64,000 nucleotides of DNA from Lewinellaceae bacterium (GTDB lineage: Bacteria > Bacteroidota > Bacteroidia > Chitinophagales > Saprospiraceae). The notes under the pieces were generated by a model, which did no database searches, was not told the origin of the DNA, and saw nothing but the letters and a program-made list of their open reading frames with translations. Shown here in pieces: positions 26,736 through 36,700 of this stretch. Within the stretch, counting starts at the first letter, position 1. Each line of letters starts with the position of its first letter. The DNA lies in NCBI GenBank assembly GCA_020636025.1, contig JACJYQ010000005.1, positions 372,001 through 436,000 on the forward strand, read 5' to 3'. A program made the translations under genes and the position numbers.

Positions 26736-28430
26736 ATGGAGGAACCAATAAATCAGCCTGTTGAACCAGTTAATCAACAGCCCTCGCAATTGGGTCGCAA
26801 TGGCATATCATGGAGAAATCTACTGATAGGTATCTTCATTGGAATTCTTATTGGCATTGCAGGTTTGCTTTTTTATCAGGAGAATCTGCCCAAAATTACG
26901 AACGCCCTTTACACAGCGACCTGGGTTCTTTTTGGCCTTGTGATCATTACCTTCCTCCTTTTTTGGGGATTCAAAGAATATTTAACTCGTTCTATTTTTG
27001 GTTCTAAGATTGGCGGAGCAGCAGATATTATAGAAGATTCCCAGCGGGCTTCAGACATAATTATTGAGCGTGTGGCAGATCGGGTATTCTCAGATTTACC
27101 GGTTGAGGAAAGAGGACGGATTAAGTTTATTCTGCCAAGGTTAACAAACTGGTTTATTTGGTCCAGACTTCGCAATTGGTGGTGGCAATGGTTATTAGGG
27201 TTATTTGTATCCCTGGGTGGTATTACAGGAACAATATTATTGATGAATCAGAATGAGTTATTACAAGCTCAGAATGAAAAAATAGAGAAGCAAACGGAAT
27301 TGGCAACGCTTCAAATGTCTCTCGAAGAAGCCAGTCGAAGAAGTACTTTAATTGTATTAATGAGTAACATTTTAGACAAGGTAGACAATGAGATCGAGGC
27401 TCAAAAAAAAGCGCTTGGCGCTGGCAATTTAGAAGACAACAAATATTCACTAAGTCAATCTTTAATCGGTCAGATTGCAGCTCTGAGCCACTCTTTTAAA
27501 CCTTATAGGTTTCTAGATGCTGATACACTAATTGGGAAACCTTTGAGTCCCGAACGGGGCCAATTGTTATTTACTCTAACAAGGCTACCCTTGGATTCTA
27601 GCATCTTTAATGAAATTTACGAATCGTCAAATTTTAACAAAGCAGATCTGGGTGGAGCAAATCTTAGCGGAGCATATCTATGTGGGGCTAGTTTAATGGA
27701 AGCAAATCTGAGTTTTGCTAACTTGGGTGGCGCAAATCTGGGCAGAGCAAATTTGAACAGAGCCGATCTGTATAGGGCAAATTTGAATGAAGCGGTTTTA
27801 TACGGAACAGATTTCAGTTATGCTATATTAGACGGTATAGAGCTGAGAGAAGTGAATTTGAATGGTGCCATTCTGAGAGGAGTGGAATTTAGGTGGGTGG
27901 ATTTAGAAAACGTTGATTTAAGCAATTCAAACCTTAGTGGTGCAGATTTGAGTGGGTTGAATTTAACTGAAACTATTTTAAGAAAAGCAGATTTAAGCGG
28001 AGCAGATTTAAGCTCTGCAAATTTGAGTGGAGTAGATTTGAGCTATGCAAAATTTGGTGCAATTGATATCAGTGGAGAATCTTGGCACTCAATTTTTCTA
28101 GGAACTAATATTGACAGTACAAATTTCACCAATGCAAACATGACTGGAGTTTATTTTGGAGATACCGGTGCATTGACCTATGAGCCACAAAAGAATTTTG
28201 CCAACGCATCTGCCGCCAATGCTGCCGTGGAAGGTTTTGTAAGAGCAGCGGCTATTGAATTAGAAAATGGTATTCGTATCAATGCTGTTAGTCCTGGAGT
28301 GATTGAAGACTCCCCTCAGTATTTCCCCTACTTTCCAGGTGAAATACCGGCAACCATGCAGCAGTTGGAGTTTGGCTTCCGAAAAAGTGTGTTTGGAGCG
28401 AATACAGGTCAAATTATTACCCTTAATTAA
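26736..28430 (+). CDS. Membrane pentapeptide-repeat protein fused to a short-chain dehydrogenase C-terminus
   Basis: A 564-residue ORF made of unrelated parts. Residues about 25-48 and 56-79 are two transmembrane helices, and a third lies near 150-172. A coiled-coil stretch (NEKIEKQTELATLQMSLEEASRR) follows. From about 300 to 475 the protein is a pentapeptide-repeat solenoid, A(D/N)LxxANL (NLSGADLSGLNL, ADLSGADLSSANLSGVDL). The last 75 residues, SAANAAVEGFVRAAAIE...GIRINAVSPGVIEDS...FPGEIP...GANTGQIITLN, match the C-terminal third of small SDR proteins (about 200 residues). The Rossmann glycine motif is absent. The junction is near 28170-28215. The SDR part cannot be active alone. It lies at the right edge of the hsd island; a deletion or insertion boundary is the likely cause. 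Confidence 0.85.
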   Translation: MEEPINQPVEPVNQQPSQLGRNGISWRNLLIGIFIGILIGIAGLLFYQENLPKITNALYTATWVLFGLVIITFLLFWGFKEYLTRSIFGSKIGGAADIIEDSQRASDIIIERVADRVFSDLPVEERGRIKFILPRLTNWFIWSRLRNWWWQWLLGLFVSLGGITGTILLMNQNELLQAQNEKIEKQTELATLQMSLEEASRRSTLIVLMSNILDKVDNEIEAQKKALGAGNLEDNKYSLSQSLIGQIAALSHSFKPYRFLDADTLIGKPLSPERGQLLFTLTRLPLDSSIFNEIYESSNFNKADLGGANLSGAYLCGASLMEANLSFANLGGANLGRANLNRADLYRANLNEAVLYGTDFSYAILDGIELREVNLNGAILRGVEFRWVDLENVDLSNSNLSGADLSGLNLTETILRKADLSGADLSSANLSGVDLSYAKFGAIDISGESWHSIFLGTNIDSTNFTNANMTGVYFGDTGALTYEPQKNFANASAANAAVEGFVRAAAIELENGIRINAVSPGVIEDSPQYFPYFPGEIPATMQQLEFGFRKSVFGANTGQIITLN

Positions 28431-28454
28431 TTTTTTTAAATCCCCATTTGCAAG

Positions 28455-28488
28455 GGTCGTTGCCATTAAATGTCAGCGGCCTTTTTTT
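28455..28488 (+). terminator. Probable terminator after the pentapeptide-SDR fusion
   Basis: The stem ggtcgttg / cagcggcc (with G:U pairs) has an 11-base loop and is followed by seven T. It probably served the original SDR gene. Confidence 0.6.
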
Positions 28489-28634
28489 ATGGAACGAGAC
28501 ACACCAATCACCTCCCGCACTGACCCACAACATCGCATTCCTCCTACTTCCTGCTACATTTTTGTACATCATGATGAGGATAACTTTTCTCGCAGAAAAG
28601 AAGCCTCACAGCTCACCACAAAAATGTACATACT

Positions 28635-29336
28635 ATGATAAACAGAATTATTAGCATTGCCGTGCTCCTGATTGCAGTTGCCCTGGTTTCCTGCAAAAAG
28701 GACAATAACGACTCCAATACGCTGGGAGGTGATACAAATATCGATCTTACAAAAGTCGACAGTGTATCCGGCGTGTATGCGCAACTCGATGGAGGTTCCA
28801 GTGTCTCCGTCGACATTAAGGTGAAATCCAACAACAATGGAGAAGTGACTTATACAGGCACACTGGATTTGCTTTCACTTCCTGCCGATCTGCAAAGCAA
28901 GGCCCTGGAAATTTATAATGACCATGGCGACTATTATGAAGCCAGCAAATACGTGACCCTGACTCCGGATATGAAACTCAATTTCGAGTTTACAGTCCGG
29001 ATCACCTCAGAGGGCTACATGGATTACTTTACCAATGACGAACCCTGGGTGATGGTGAAGTACAATGATCCGGAAGGGACAAAGTACACTGTGACAAACA
29101 AAAACGGAGAAACACTCACCAGAACTGTTACGGAGAAAACCGGTCAGGATGACTGGCCTTATGGGTTTTTCTATATAAAAACCAGCAAGGTGGAACAAGA
29201 GGTGGCTTCCGATGATCCACTGCTAGCATCGATCAGCTACAGAGCCAACCATAAATTTGGACTGGTGTACCTGGAATACAACTTCCTCGATGGGACAACA
29301 CTGGAGATTGATTTGTTCCCGTGGTTTTTGTTTTAG
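28635..29336 (+). CDS. Lipoprotein of unknown function
   Basis: A 233-residue protein with an export signal and lipobox (MINRIISIAVLLIAVALVSC, acylated Cys at 20, then KKDNND). The rest is rich in Asp, Thr and aromatic residues with a beta-strand pattern (VYAQLDGGSSVSVDIKVK, VTYTGTLDLLSL, KYTVTNKNGETLTRTV). A Gly- and Tyr-rich end reads FGLVYLEYNFLDGTTLEIDLF. No known domain is recognised. It stands alone between the island and a T9SS cargo gene. Outer-membrane or periplasmic anchoring is inferred from the lipobox. Confidence 0.8.
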   Translation: MINRIISIAVLLIAVALVSCKKDNNDSNTLGGDTNIDLTKVDSVSGVYAQLDGGSSVSVDIKVKSNNNGEVTYTGTLDLLSLPADLQSKALEIYNDHGDYYEASKYVTLTPDMKLNFEFTVRITSEGYMDYFTNDEPWVMVKYNDPEGTKYTVTNKNGETLTRTVTEKTGQDDWPYGFFYIKTSKVEQEVASDDPLLASISYRANHKFGLVYLEYNFLDGTTLEIDLFPWFLF

Positions 29337-29454
29337 GGTGAAATGTCGGATTTCTGTTTAGTACCAGACACCCCTGCCTTGGGTTGTTCCAAACAATCCG
29401 GGAAGGTGCCGAGTACCGAAATGTATGTAGAATTCGACGTCAAATATTTTTTTT

Positions 29455-29506
29455 AGGTGCAGCGCACCGGAACGTAACCAATATCACGGTGCGCTGCACC
29501 TTTTTG
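29455..29506 (+). terminator. Strong terminator
   Basis: A perfect 14-bp stem (aggtgcagcgcacc / ggtgcgctgcacct) with a 19-base loop and T5 tail, 120 bases after the lipoprotein stop. A partial third copy of the arm (ggtgctctgcacct) lies near 29541. The rest of the 450-base gap to 29787 shows no gene. Confidence 0.8.
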
Positions 29507-29786
29507 ATTTCATTCAATTTACTGGCTAAAGACGTTTCGGTGCTCTGCACCTAATATTCTTACTTAGGCTCATCAGGTCATATCCGAGCCGGACGCCCCC
29601 CTTACGCTTTATTCTCCCTTCTTAGTACTTTTTTACACTTTCCTCAAGGTCTGAGCAGACATTTTCCCATGTTTTTGAAAAAAATTGATTTGCCCTGGGT
29701 ACATGTTTTCCTTTCAAGACACATCCCTCCAAACAAATCATCCAAGCCATTATTCAGCTTGATCAAAAAAACAAATTCAAAGTGTC

Positions 29787-31448
29787 ATGAAAAAAAATCT
29801 GCTCTCTCTCCTGTTCTTGCTTAGCCTTGTTGCCCCAGGCCTTGCCATCACGGATGTCTGTTCCTTTACCGTAAGCCCTGATAGCAAAGTGGCTGCATTT
29901 GCCAATGGAGAAGATGTAACTGTTTACCTGTCGTACACGACAGACCAACCGGCCGGTGTGCGCATTTATGTTCGGCCATATTCAAATGGAAGCCTTTCCC
30001 CAAATTACACAGCCGATGCATCACCTATCTACTATGGCTCCGGTGTTGCAAACAGTTCATTTACCATTTCATCTGGCGACGTAATGGTGGACGAGATACG
30101 CGTTGAAGTGTACAAGTCTGACAATTCCACACTGCTTCGCCGTCTGTGGATTCCTGTTCAACACCATTTTGGACAAAATGGCGTGCACAATTTCACGTAC
30201 TCACACAGTCCAAACCTCAGTTCTTTCCTGTTAAATGAAAAATTCACCACCTATTTCAAATATAACATCAATTATCCTGGTGGTGCACGCATTTACGTTC
30301 GCCCGTATACCAATGGAGCGCTCACTCCGGATTACTACGGTTCCGGCTCCGCGGTATTCTCTGGAAGTGGTTCTGCAAGTGCCTACATTTACATTAAATC
30401 GGGTAAAAATGTTCATGTGGATGAGCTCAGAGTACGCATAGTAAGTCCCGATCAATCGGTAATCATCGATGAATTTTTTGTCCCGGTTAACCTGTATTAC
30501 AGTACTATAAAAATTACGGGCATTCATGGACAAGCTGGCAATTACGTAAGCGTAAATACAGACCGGACAATAAGTTACAATTACTCTACTACGGAGCCCG
30601 AAGGTGTACGCATTTACCCAAGGCCTTTCACCAATGGTGCGCTCACACCAGATTATGCCGTTTCAGGTTCTCCAATGCTCACTGGTTCAGGCTCTTCAAG
30701 CAACACAGTCACCGTTAAGAGTTACAATAAGAAAATTGATCACATGCGCTTCGTGGCAAAGGACGAAGCCACAGATGAGGTTCTGTTGGAAATGTACCAT
30801 CCAATTGAATATACTTTCGGCAATTTCCTGATTGATAATATTCAACTATGCCCATCACCGAATGTCCGGATGTTGAATGGCCCAAAAGTGAACATCAACT
30901 ACGATTTTAAGAACAATGCCAACATGAGCGCCCGTGTATTTGTAACGCCATTTACCAATGGATCGCCAACAAGCGGCGCAGTTACCTCCATCTCACCGCT
31001 TCACAACGTGGGATCAGGAAGCGAATCGGCTTATTTCAGCATAAACATTGGCAATGCCATTGTGGATCAGCTTCGCTTTCGGGTAACCAATGGCGATCAA
31101 TCCCAACTAATCGCCGATTACTTTATTCCGGTACACTATGTCTTTGGCGATGCAACAACCCCGGTGATTGAGGTGAAAGACATAGTAAGCGATATCCAGA
31201 TTTTCCCAAACCCAACAGTAAACGATGCCAATCTTGAAGTTCAAGTGAAAGAAGATCAGACAGTACAAGTAATGGTGCTTGATCTCAGTGGTCGCGTATT
31301 GCTCGACCTCGGTACCCGCGACCTGAATGCTGACAGCCCCGAACAATGGCAAATCCCGACCGCAAGTCTTGCAAACGGTTCTTATCTGGTGCGCGTAGAA
31401 GGCAACGCTTTCAAAACCGTAAAGAAATTGGTTGTACTCAAGCAATAA
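29787..31448 (+). CDS. T9SS-exported protein with four internal repeats
   Basis: A 553-residue secreted protein. A signal peptide (MKKNLLSLLFLLSLVAPGLA) is followed by four repeats of about 105 residues. Each has a core such as GVRIYVRPYSNGSLSPNY, GARIYVRPYTNGALTPDY, GVRIYPRPFTNGALTPDY or SARVFVTPFTNGSPTSG, then a Gly/Ser-rich turn and a VDxxR strand. The last 80 residues form a type A T9SS sorting domain: IQIFPNPTVNDANLEV, VMVLDLSGRVLLDL, LANGSYLVRVEG..KTVKKLVVLKQ. The cargo should reach the cell surface or medium. The repeat fold looks like a beta-sandwich; I know of no function. It is followed by a good terminator, so it is a single-gene unit. Confidence 0.88.
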   Translation: MKKNLLSLLFLLSLVAPGLAITDVCSFTVSPDSKVAAFANGEDVTVYLSYTTDQPAGVRIYVRPYSNGSLSPNYTADASPIYYGSGVANSSFTISSGDVMVDEIRVEVYKSDNSTLLRRLWIPVQHHFGQNGVHNFTYSHSPNLSSFLLNEKFTTYFKYNINYPGGARIYVRPYTNGALTPDYYGSGSAVFSGSGSASAYIYIKSGKNVHVDELRVRIVSPDQSVIIDEFFVPVNLYYSTIKITGIHGQAGNYVSVNTDRTISYNYSTTEPEGVRIYPRPFTNGALTPDYAVSGSPMLTGSGSSSNTVTVKSYNKKIDHMRFVAKDEATDEVLLEMYHPIEYTFGNFLIDNIQLCPSPNVRMLNGPKVNINYDFKNNANMSARVFVTPFTNGSPTSGAVTSISPLHNVGSGSESAYFSINIGNAIVDQLRFRVTNGDQSQLIADYFIPVHYVFGDATTPVIEVKDIVSDIQIFPNPTVNDANLEVQVKEDQTVQVMVLDLSGRVLLDLGTRDLNADSPEQWQIPTASLANGSYLVRVEGNAFKTVKKLVVLKQ

Positions 31449-31477
31449 GGCTCAGACACGCTGAGATTTTCACAGGG

Positions 31478-31517
31478 CAGCTCACCGGGGAAGTTCCGGT
31501 GGGCTGTTGTTTTTTTA
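31478..31517 (+). terminator. Terminator after the T9SS cargo gene
   Basis: The stem cagctcaccgg / ccggtgggctg has a 7-base loop and is followed by ttgttttttt. Confidence 0.88.
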
Positions 31518-31539
31518 AGATTATGAGTATTTAAATTTG
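31507..31539 (+). promoter_or_regulatory. Promoter of the two-component/efflux regulator pair
   Basis: TTG (31507-31509), 22 bases, then TAAATTTG (31532-31539), an exact -7 match. It overlaps the tail of the preceding terminator and lies 90 bases before the response regulator. Two copies of cttaagcca lie in the leader. Confidence 0.65.
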
Positions 31540-31628
31540 CCAGTCAAGTAAAGAGGCATACACACTCTTAAGCCAATCTTAAGCCAAGCCTAACCCATAA
31601 CTAACAGAAATAGTCCAACATTTGAGCG

Positions 31629-32297
31629 ATGAGAATCCTAATTGTCGAAGATGAAGCCGGAATTGCAGCCTTTCTAAAGCAGGGCCTGGAAGAGGAATCC
31701 TATGCTGTGGACGTAGCCAGTAATGGCAGGACAGGGCTTGATTTGGCACTCAGCGGAGAATACGATCTTTTACTTCTCGACTGGATGTTACCAGGTTTGA
31801 GCGGCATTGAAATTTGTCGGCAGTTTAGAAAAGAGTTTCAACAGACACCTGTCATTTTTTTAACGGCCAAAGACACTGTAGACGAAACGGTGTTTGGCTT
31901 ACAATCAGGAGCGAATGATTACATCAAAAAACCCTTTCATTTTGAAGAGCTGTTGGAAAGGGTGAGGGTTCAACTCCGGCCAAAATCGGGTGAGCACGCC
32001 GTTTTCAAGCTGGGTAATATCACACTGAATACAGAAACACACCAGGTATTGAAGGAGGATATGGAGATCCATTTGACGCAAAAGGAATTTGCTCTATTGG
32101 AATATCTGATCAGGAACAAAGGCAAGGTGTGCCGCCGCACCAGGATCATTGAAAGTGTCTGGGACATAAATTTCGAATACAATACCGGTGTCATTGATGT
32201 GTATATCAATGCTTTACGCAAAAAGCTCCTGTTAACACCCGAAGAAAACTACATACAAACCATCCGTGGTATTGGATATATAGCAAAGGAAATATGA
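31629..32297 (+). CDS. OmpR/CusR-type response regulator
   Basis: A 222-residue regulator. The receiver domain (1-115) has the acidic pocket VEDE, the phospho-acceptor D51 in LLLLDWMLPG and the Lys in IKKPF. The C-terminal OmpR-type winged helix (about 130-220) has LTQKEFALLEYLIRNKGKVCRR and the recognition-helix region VIDVYINALRKKL. It overlaps the downstream kinase gene by four bases (ATGA), a translational-coupling arrangement. Because the pair sits directly before a heavy-metal RND operon, it probably senses metal stress and controls that operon. This is inferred from position and from CusR/CzcR precedents. Confidence 0.94.
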   Translation: MRILIVEDEAGIAAFLKQGLEEESYAVDVASNGRTGLDLALSGEYDLLLLDWMLPGLSGIEICRQFRKEFQQTPVIFLTAKDTVDETVFGLQSGANDYIKKPFHFEELLERVRVQLRPKSGEHAVFKLGNITLNTETHQVLKEDMEIHLTQKEFALLEYLIRNKGKVCRRTRIIESVWDINFEYNTGVIDVYINALRKKLLLTPEENYIQTIRGIGYIAKEI

Positions 32298-33661
32298 GCC
32301 TGAGTTTTAAAAACCGGATTGCATTCCATTACATGATCGCTACGGCAGTGATCATGGCCATAGCCTTTGTATCTATTTTTTTTGTTGTTCAAAGAACTGT
32401 GATCAGGAATCTGGACAATGACTTGTCCTATGAGGCAAAAAAACATACTGGTGAAATCACCATAACTGGTGACAGCATTCTGTTCAAAAACAAGGCGGAA
32501 TGGGAAGAACGGGAGCATCGTGAAATACACGTAAATCCGGTATTTATCCAATTGATAGATAACAAAGGAAGACTGATGGACAAGTCTCCCAACCTTAAGG
32601 AACAATATCTTCCCTTTAAGGATACCAAACTCGGTGGTCATTTTGATGCCATGCTGAGCAGTAAAGCCATTCGCCAGGTACAGTTGCCCATTGAGCAAAA
32701 TGGTAAGGTCGTCGGTTATATACTTTCTGCGATGTCCTCGGAATCCGCTTTGTCAATCATTCAGAAACTTAGGAACACACTGATACTATCATACCTCGTC
32801 ATTTTATTCGGATTGTACTTCATTTCCAGATCTTTAGCAGGTAGGAGCATAAAACCGGTTAAAAATGTCACGGATACCATTACACGAATTACTACACACA
32901 ACCTAAAAGAAAGAGTAGAGCTGCCTCAAAACAAGGATGAGATCCATGAGCTATCAACAGGGTTCAACGCCCTCCTTGAACGCATCGAGGATGCCATAGA
33001 GCGGGAAAAACAATTCACTTCCGATGCCTCCCATGAGTTGAGAACGCCACTTGCCACGCTCAGAGGAACGCTTGAAATCCTGATCCGGAAGCCAAGGACG
33101 CAACAAGAATATGAAGAAAAAGTGCGCTATAGCCTGCTTGAAATAGAGCGCATGACCAGAATTCTGGAGCAATTACTCATGCTGGCCAGGTTGGATGGCG
33201 GACTGATCAAGGAAAACAAAATGGTGCCGTTGACACAATTAATTCACGAATCCCTGTCGAGATTTGATGGTGAGATTTCTGCCAAAGGCCTCATAATTGA
33301 CCTTAGCCTTGAAGGCCATGAGAATTTTACTGTTCCACAATTTTACACCAACCTTATTTTCGATAACCTGCTGAGCAACGCCATCAAATACTCCAAAGAA
33401 GGCTCTCCAATAACCATTGGTATTCAAAAACTCGGTGATCAGATGGTATGCCGCATAGAGGACGAGGGAATAGGCATTGAGGAACAGGACATTCAACACG
33501 TTTACGGAAATTTTTATCGCTCGGATGCACTCAACCACAAGCATATTTCAGGAATAGGGCTCGGATTGAGTATTGCCAAAAAATCGGCAGATGCCATTCA
33601 TGCCAAACTGGAAATCGAAAGCGTTTTACACAAAGGCACGACTGTAAGTATTGTTTTTTAA
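32294..33661 (+). CDS. Sensor histidine kinase (CusS-like)
   Basis: A 455-residue membrane kinase. Transmembrane helix 1 is at about 12-33 and helix 2 at about 161-180, enclosing a 125-residue periplasmic sensor region. A HAMP linker follows (GRSIKPVKNVTDTITRIT). The HisKA motif SDASHELRTPLATL has phospho-acceptor H247. The ATP-binding domain has the N box DNLLSNAIKYS, the G1 box DEGIGI and the G2 region SGIGLGLSIAKK. The periplasmic region has no obvious His/Met metal cluster, apart from EEREHREIHV, so the ligand is uncertain. It forms an overlapping pair with the response regulator. Confidence 0.94.
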   Translation: MSLSFKNRIAFHYMIATAVIMAIAFVSIFFVVQRTVIRNLDNDLSYEAKKHTGEITITGDSILFKNKAEWEEREHREIHVNPVFIQLIDNKGRLMDKSPNLKEQYLPFKDTKLGGHFDAMLSSKAIRQVQLPIEQNGKVVGYILSAMSSESALSIIQKLRNTLILSYLVILFGLYFISRSLAGRSIKPVKNVTDTITRITTHNLKERVELPQNKDEIHELSTGFNALLERIEDAIEREKQFTSDASHELRTPLATLRGTLEILIRKPRTQQEYEEKVRYSLLEIERMTRILEQLLMLARLDGGLIKENKMVPLTQLIHESLSRFDGEISAKGLIIDLSLEGHENFTVPQFYTNLIFDNLLSNAIKYSKEGSPITIGIQKLGDQMVCRIEDEGIGIEEQDIQHVYGNFYRSDALNHKHISGIGLGLSIAKKSADAIHAKLEIESVLHKGTTVSIVF

Positions 33662-33686
33662 GCAAATCATAAGAAACACTTGAGAA

Positions 33687-33714
33687 TTGGCTCAGATGCC
33701 TGCGGATACCTTTG
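33687..33714 (+). promoter_or_regulatory. Promoter of the RND efflux operon
   Basis: TTG (33687-33689), 17 bases, then TACCTTTG (33707-33714), an exact -7 match, 21 bases before the pump ATG. The efflux genes can thus be transcribed separately from the two-component pair. Confidence 0.8.
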
Positions 33715-33734
33715 ATGTGTAAAACAACACATCG

Positions 33735-36700
33735 ATGTTAGACAAAATTATCCAGTACAGTATCCGTCACAAGCTGATTGTCTTGCTTTTTTCTGCCGGC
33801 ATTGTCGCGTTTGGTCTGTACTCTCTTTCCGAAATTCCGATCGGGGCCGTACCAGATGTAACCAATAATCAGGTTCAGATCATTACTACCTCCAGAAATC
33901 TGGCTACAGTTGATGTAGAGAAGTTTCTAACCTATCCTGTTGAACTTGAAATGGCGAACCTTCCCGATGTCAGGGAGATTCGGTCGATTTCAAAATTCGG
34001 GTTATCTGTGGTTACCGTGGTTTTTAATGACCACATAGGAACCTATCTGCCCAGACAACTGATTGCCGAAAAGATCAAGGTGGCAGAGGAAAAAATCCCG
34101 GCGGGATTCGGCACTCCGTTCATGGGCCCGATTTCCACAGGACTGGGAGAAATTTATCAATATGTCATAGAGGTAGACTCAGCCCATCAAAAGGATTATT
34201 CCCTTTCCGACATCAGAACCATTCAGGACTGGGTTGTCAAACGGCAGCTCTCGGGTATTCCAGGCGTGATCGAAGTGAATACCTGGGGTGGTTACCTCAA
34301 GCAATACGAAGTAGCGGTTGATCCTGAAAAGCTCAGAAGCTTCAACATCTCCCTTTCTCAGGTTTTTGCTGCCATTGAAAAAAACAACAGTGTTGCCGGC
34401 GGCGGCTACATTGAGAAATCAAACCAGGCTTATTTTATCCGCGGGGAAGGGCTGGTTTCTTCGCTTGAAGACATTGAAGAGATCGTAGTGGAAAACAGGG
34501 GAGGTACACCCATATTAATAAGAAATGTTGCCAACGTTGGGTTCGGTCATGCCACCCGCTTTGGCGCTATAACCGGAAATGGAGAAGGAGAAAAGGTATT
34601 GGGTCAGGTCATGATGCTGAAGGATGCCAACTCCAAAGCAGTTATTGAAGCTGTAAAGAAAAGAGTTGCCGAAATTTCTCCGAGCCTGCCCCCCGGCATT
34701 TCCATCAATCCATTCCTCGAACGGAGTGAATTGATTGGCAAAACAACGATGACCATTGCAGAAAACCTTATTCTGGGTTGCCTGATCGTCATATTTGTGG
34801 TGGTATTGTTACTGGGCAACTTCCGATCCGGATTGGTAGTAGCCACGGTCATACCCATGTGTCTGTTGTTTGCTTTGTCGCTCATGCACATTTTTGGAGT
34901 GGATGCCAACCTGATGAGCCTGGGCGCCATTGACTTCGGTATCATCATAGACGGAGCGGTTATCATTGTGGAGTACATCGCATTCAGGGTTACTGCCGAG
35001 CGGATGAAACTGGCGAGTTTACCAGCTGACGAGAAACAACATTACCTGGACAACATTGCACATCACGCCGCCAGCAAAATGATGCACTCCGCCGTTTTTG
35101 GCCAGCTGATCATCATCATAGTATTCATTCCGATTTTATCACTTGTTGGTGTGGAAGGTAAAATGTTCAAGCCTATGGCCCTGGTATTCAGTTTTGCACT
35201 CGTGGGCGCCATGGTTTTATGTTTTACCTACGTTCCCGTTCTGGCCTCTATGTTTATTAAACCATCTGACCCTGAAAAACGCAGCATTTCAACTCGCCTG
35301 ATCAGATTTCTGGAGAATATGTACAGGCCGAGCATTTCCTGGGCGCTTCGCAGCAAAAGGCTGGTGTTGAGCATGTCGGTTCTGCTACTTCTTTTCACCG
35401 GATTATTATTCACAAGGATGGGCGGAGAATTTGTGCCTACACTTGATGAGGGCGATTTTGTGATTCAACCGGTACTGAAAACAGGTTTGTCCCTCAGCAA
35501 AACTGCCGAGACCACCACCCGAATTGAAAAGATATTGAAAAAATTTCCCGAAGTAGAACAGGTGGTCAGCAGGATAGGCGCCGCGGAAGTACCCACAGAT
35601 CCTATGTCGATGGAAGAAAGTGATGTGATCATCAAACTGAAACCCATCAAAACATGGACCTCGGCAACAAGTAAGGATGACCTTGCAGACAAGTTCAAAA
35701 GTGCCTTGACTGAAGAAATCCCGGGGGTTGATTTTGAATTTACGCAACCTATTGAAATGCGTTTCAACGAACTTATCACCGGTGTGAGAGCCGACCTGGC
35801 GATCAAAATTTTTGGAGAAGACCTTGACATATTGCACGAAAAAGCCTTGGAGATCGAAAAAGCGATTGATGGCATACCCGGGGCTGCGGATATTTCAGTG
35901 GAGAAAGTAGCAGGACTACCGCAAATGACGGTTAGCTACAACCGGCATAACATTGCCAAATACGGCCTCAACATCGAGGATCTCAACAACCTGATCACCA
36001 CGGGGTTTGCGGGGGCCTCTGCAGGAACCGTCTTTGAAGGGGAAAAACAATTTGACCTGGTAATCCGGTATGATGCAGCCCATCACCAGGATATTCAGCA
36101 TATCGAAACAGCCAGTGTTCAGCTTCCCAATGGTCACAGCCTGCCATTGAGTGAATTTGCCACGATTCGCTATACAAAAGGGCCCGCAAAGATTTCAAGA
36201 GATAATACAAAACGCAGGATTGTAGTGGGTGTAAATGTCCGCAACAGGGACCTCGAATCTGTGGTAAACGACGTCAGAGACAAGATCAATCGCGAAGTCA
36301 AATTACCAACCGGATATACCATTGAATACGGCGGGCAATTTGAAAACCTGCGAACCGCCCGCGCGAGGCTGACTATTGCCGTTCCCATAGCCCTGGTACT
36401 CATTTTTATCCTGCTGTACTTTGCTTTTAATTCCATCAAAGAAGCCCTGATCATTTACAGCGCCATACCGCTTTCAGTTGTCGGCGGGGTCATTCTTCTG
36501 TATTTGCGGGATATGCCCTTCAGTATTTCTGCCGGTGTAGGGTTTATTGCGCTATTTGGCATTGCTGTCCTAAATGGCATTGTGTTGATAGAGGAATTCA
36601 AGGAGCTGAAATCACACGGTATAACAGAATTAAACAAGCGAATCTTGATGGGAACACATAACCGGTTAAGGCCTGTATTGCTCACAGCCTCAGCAGCGGC

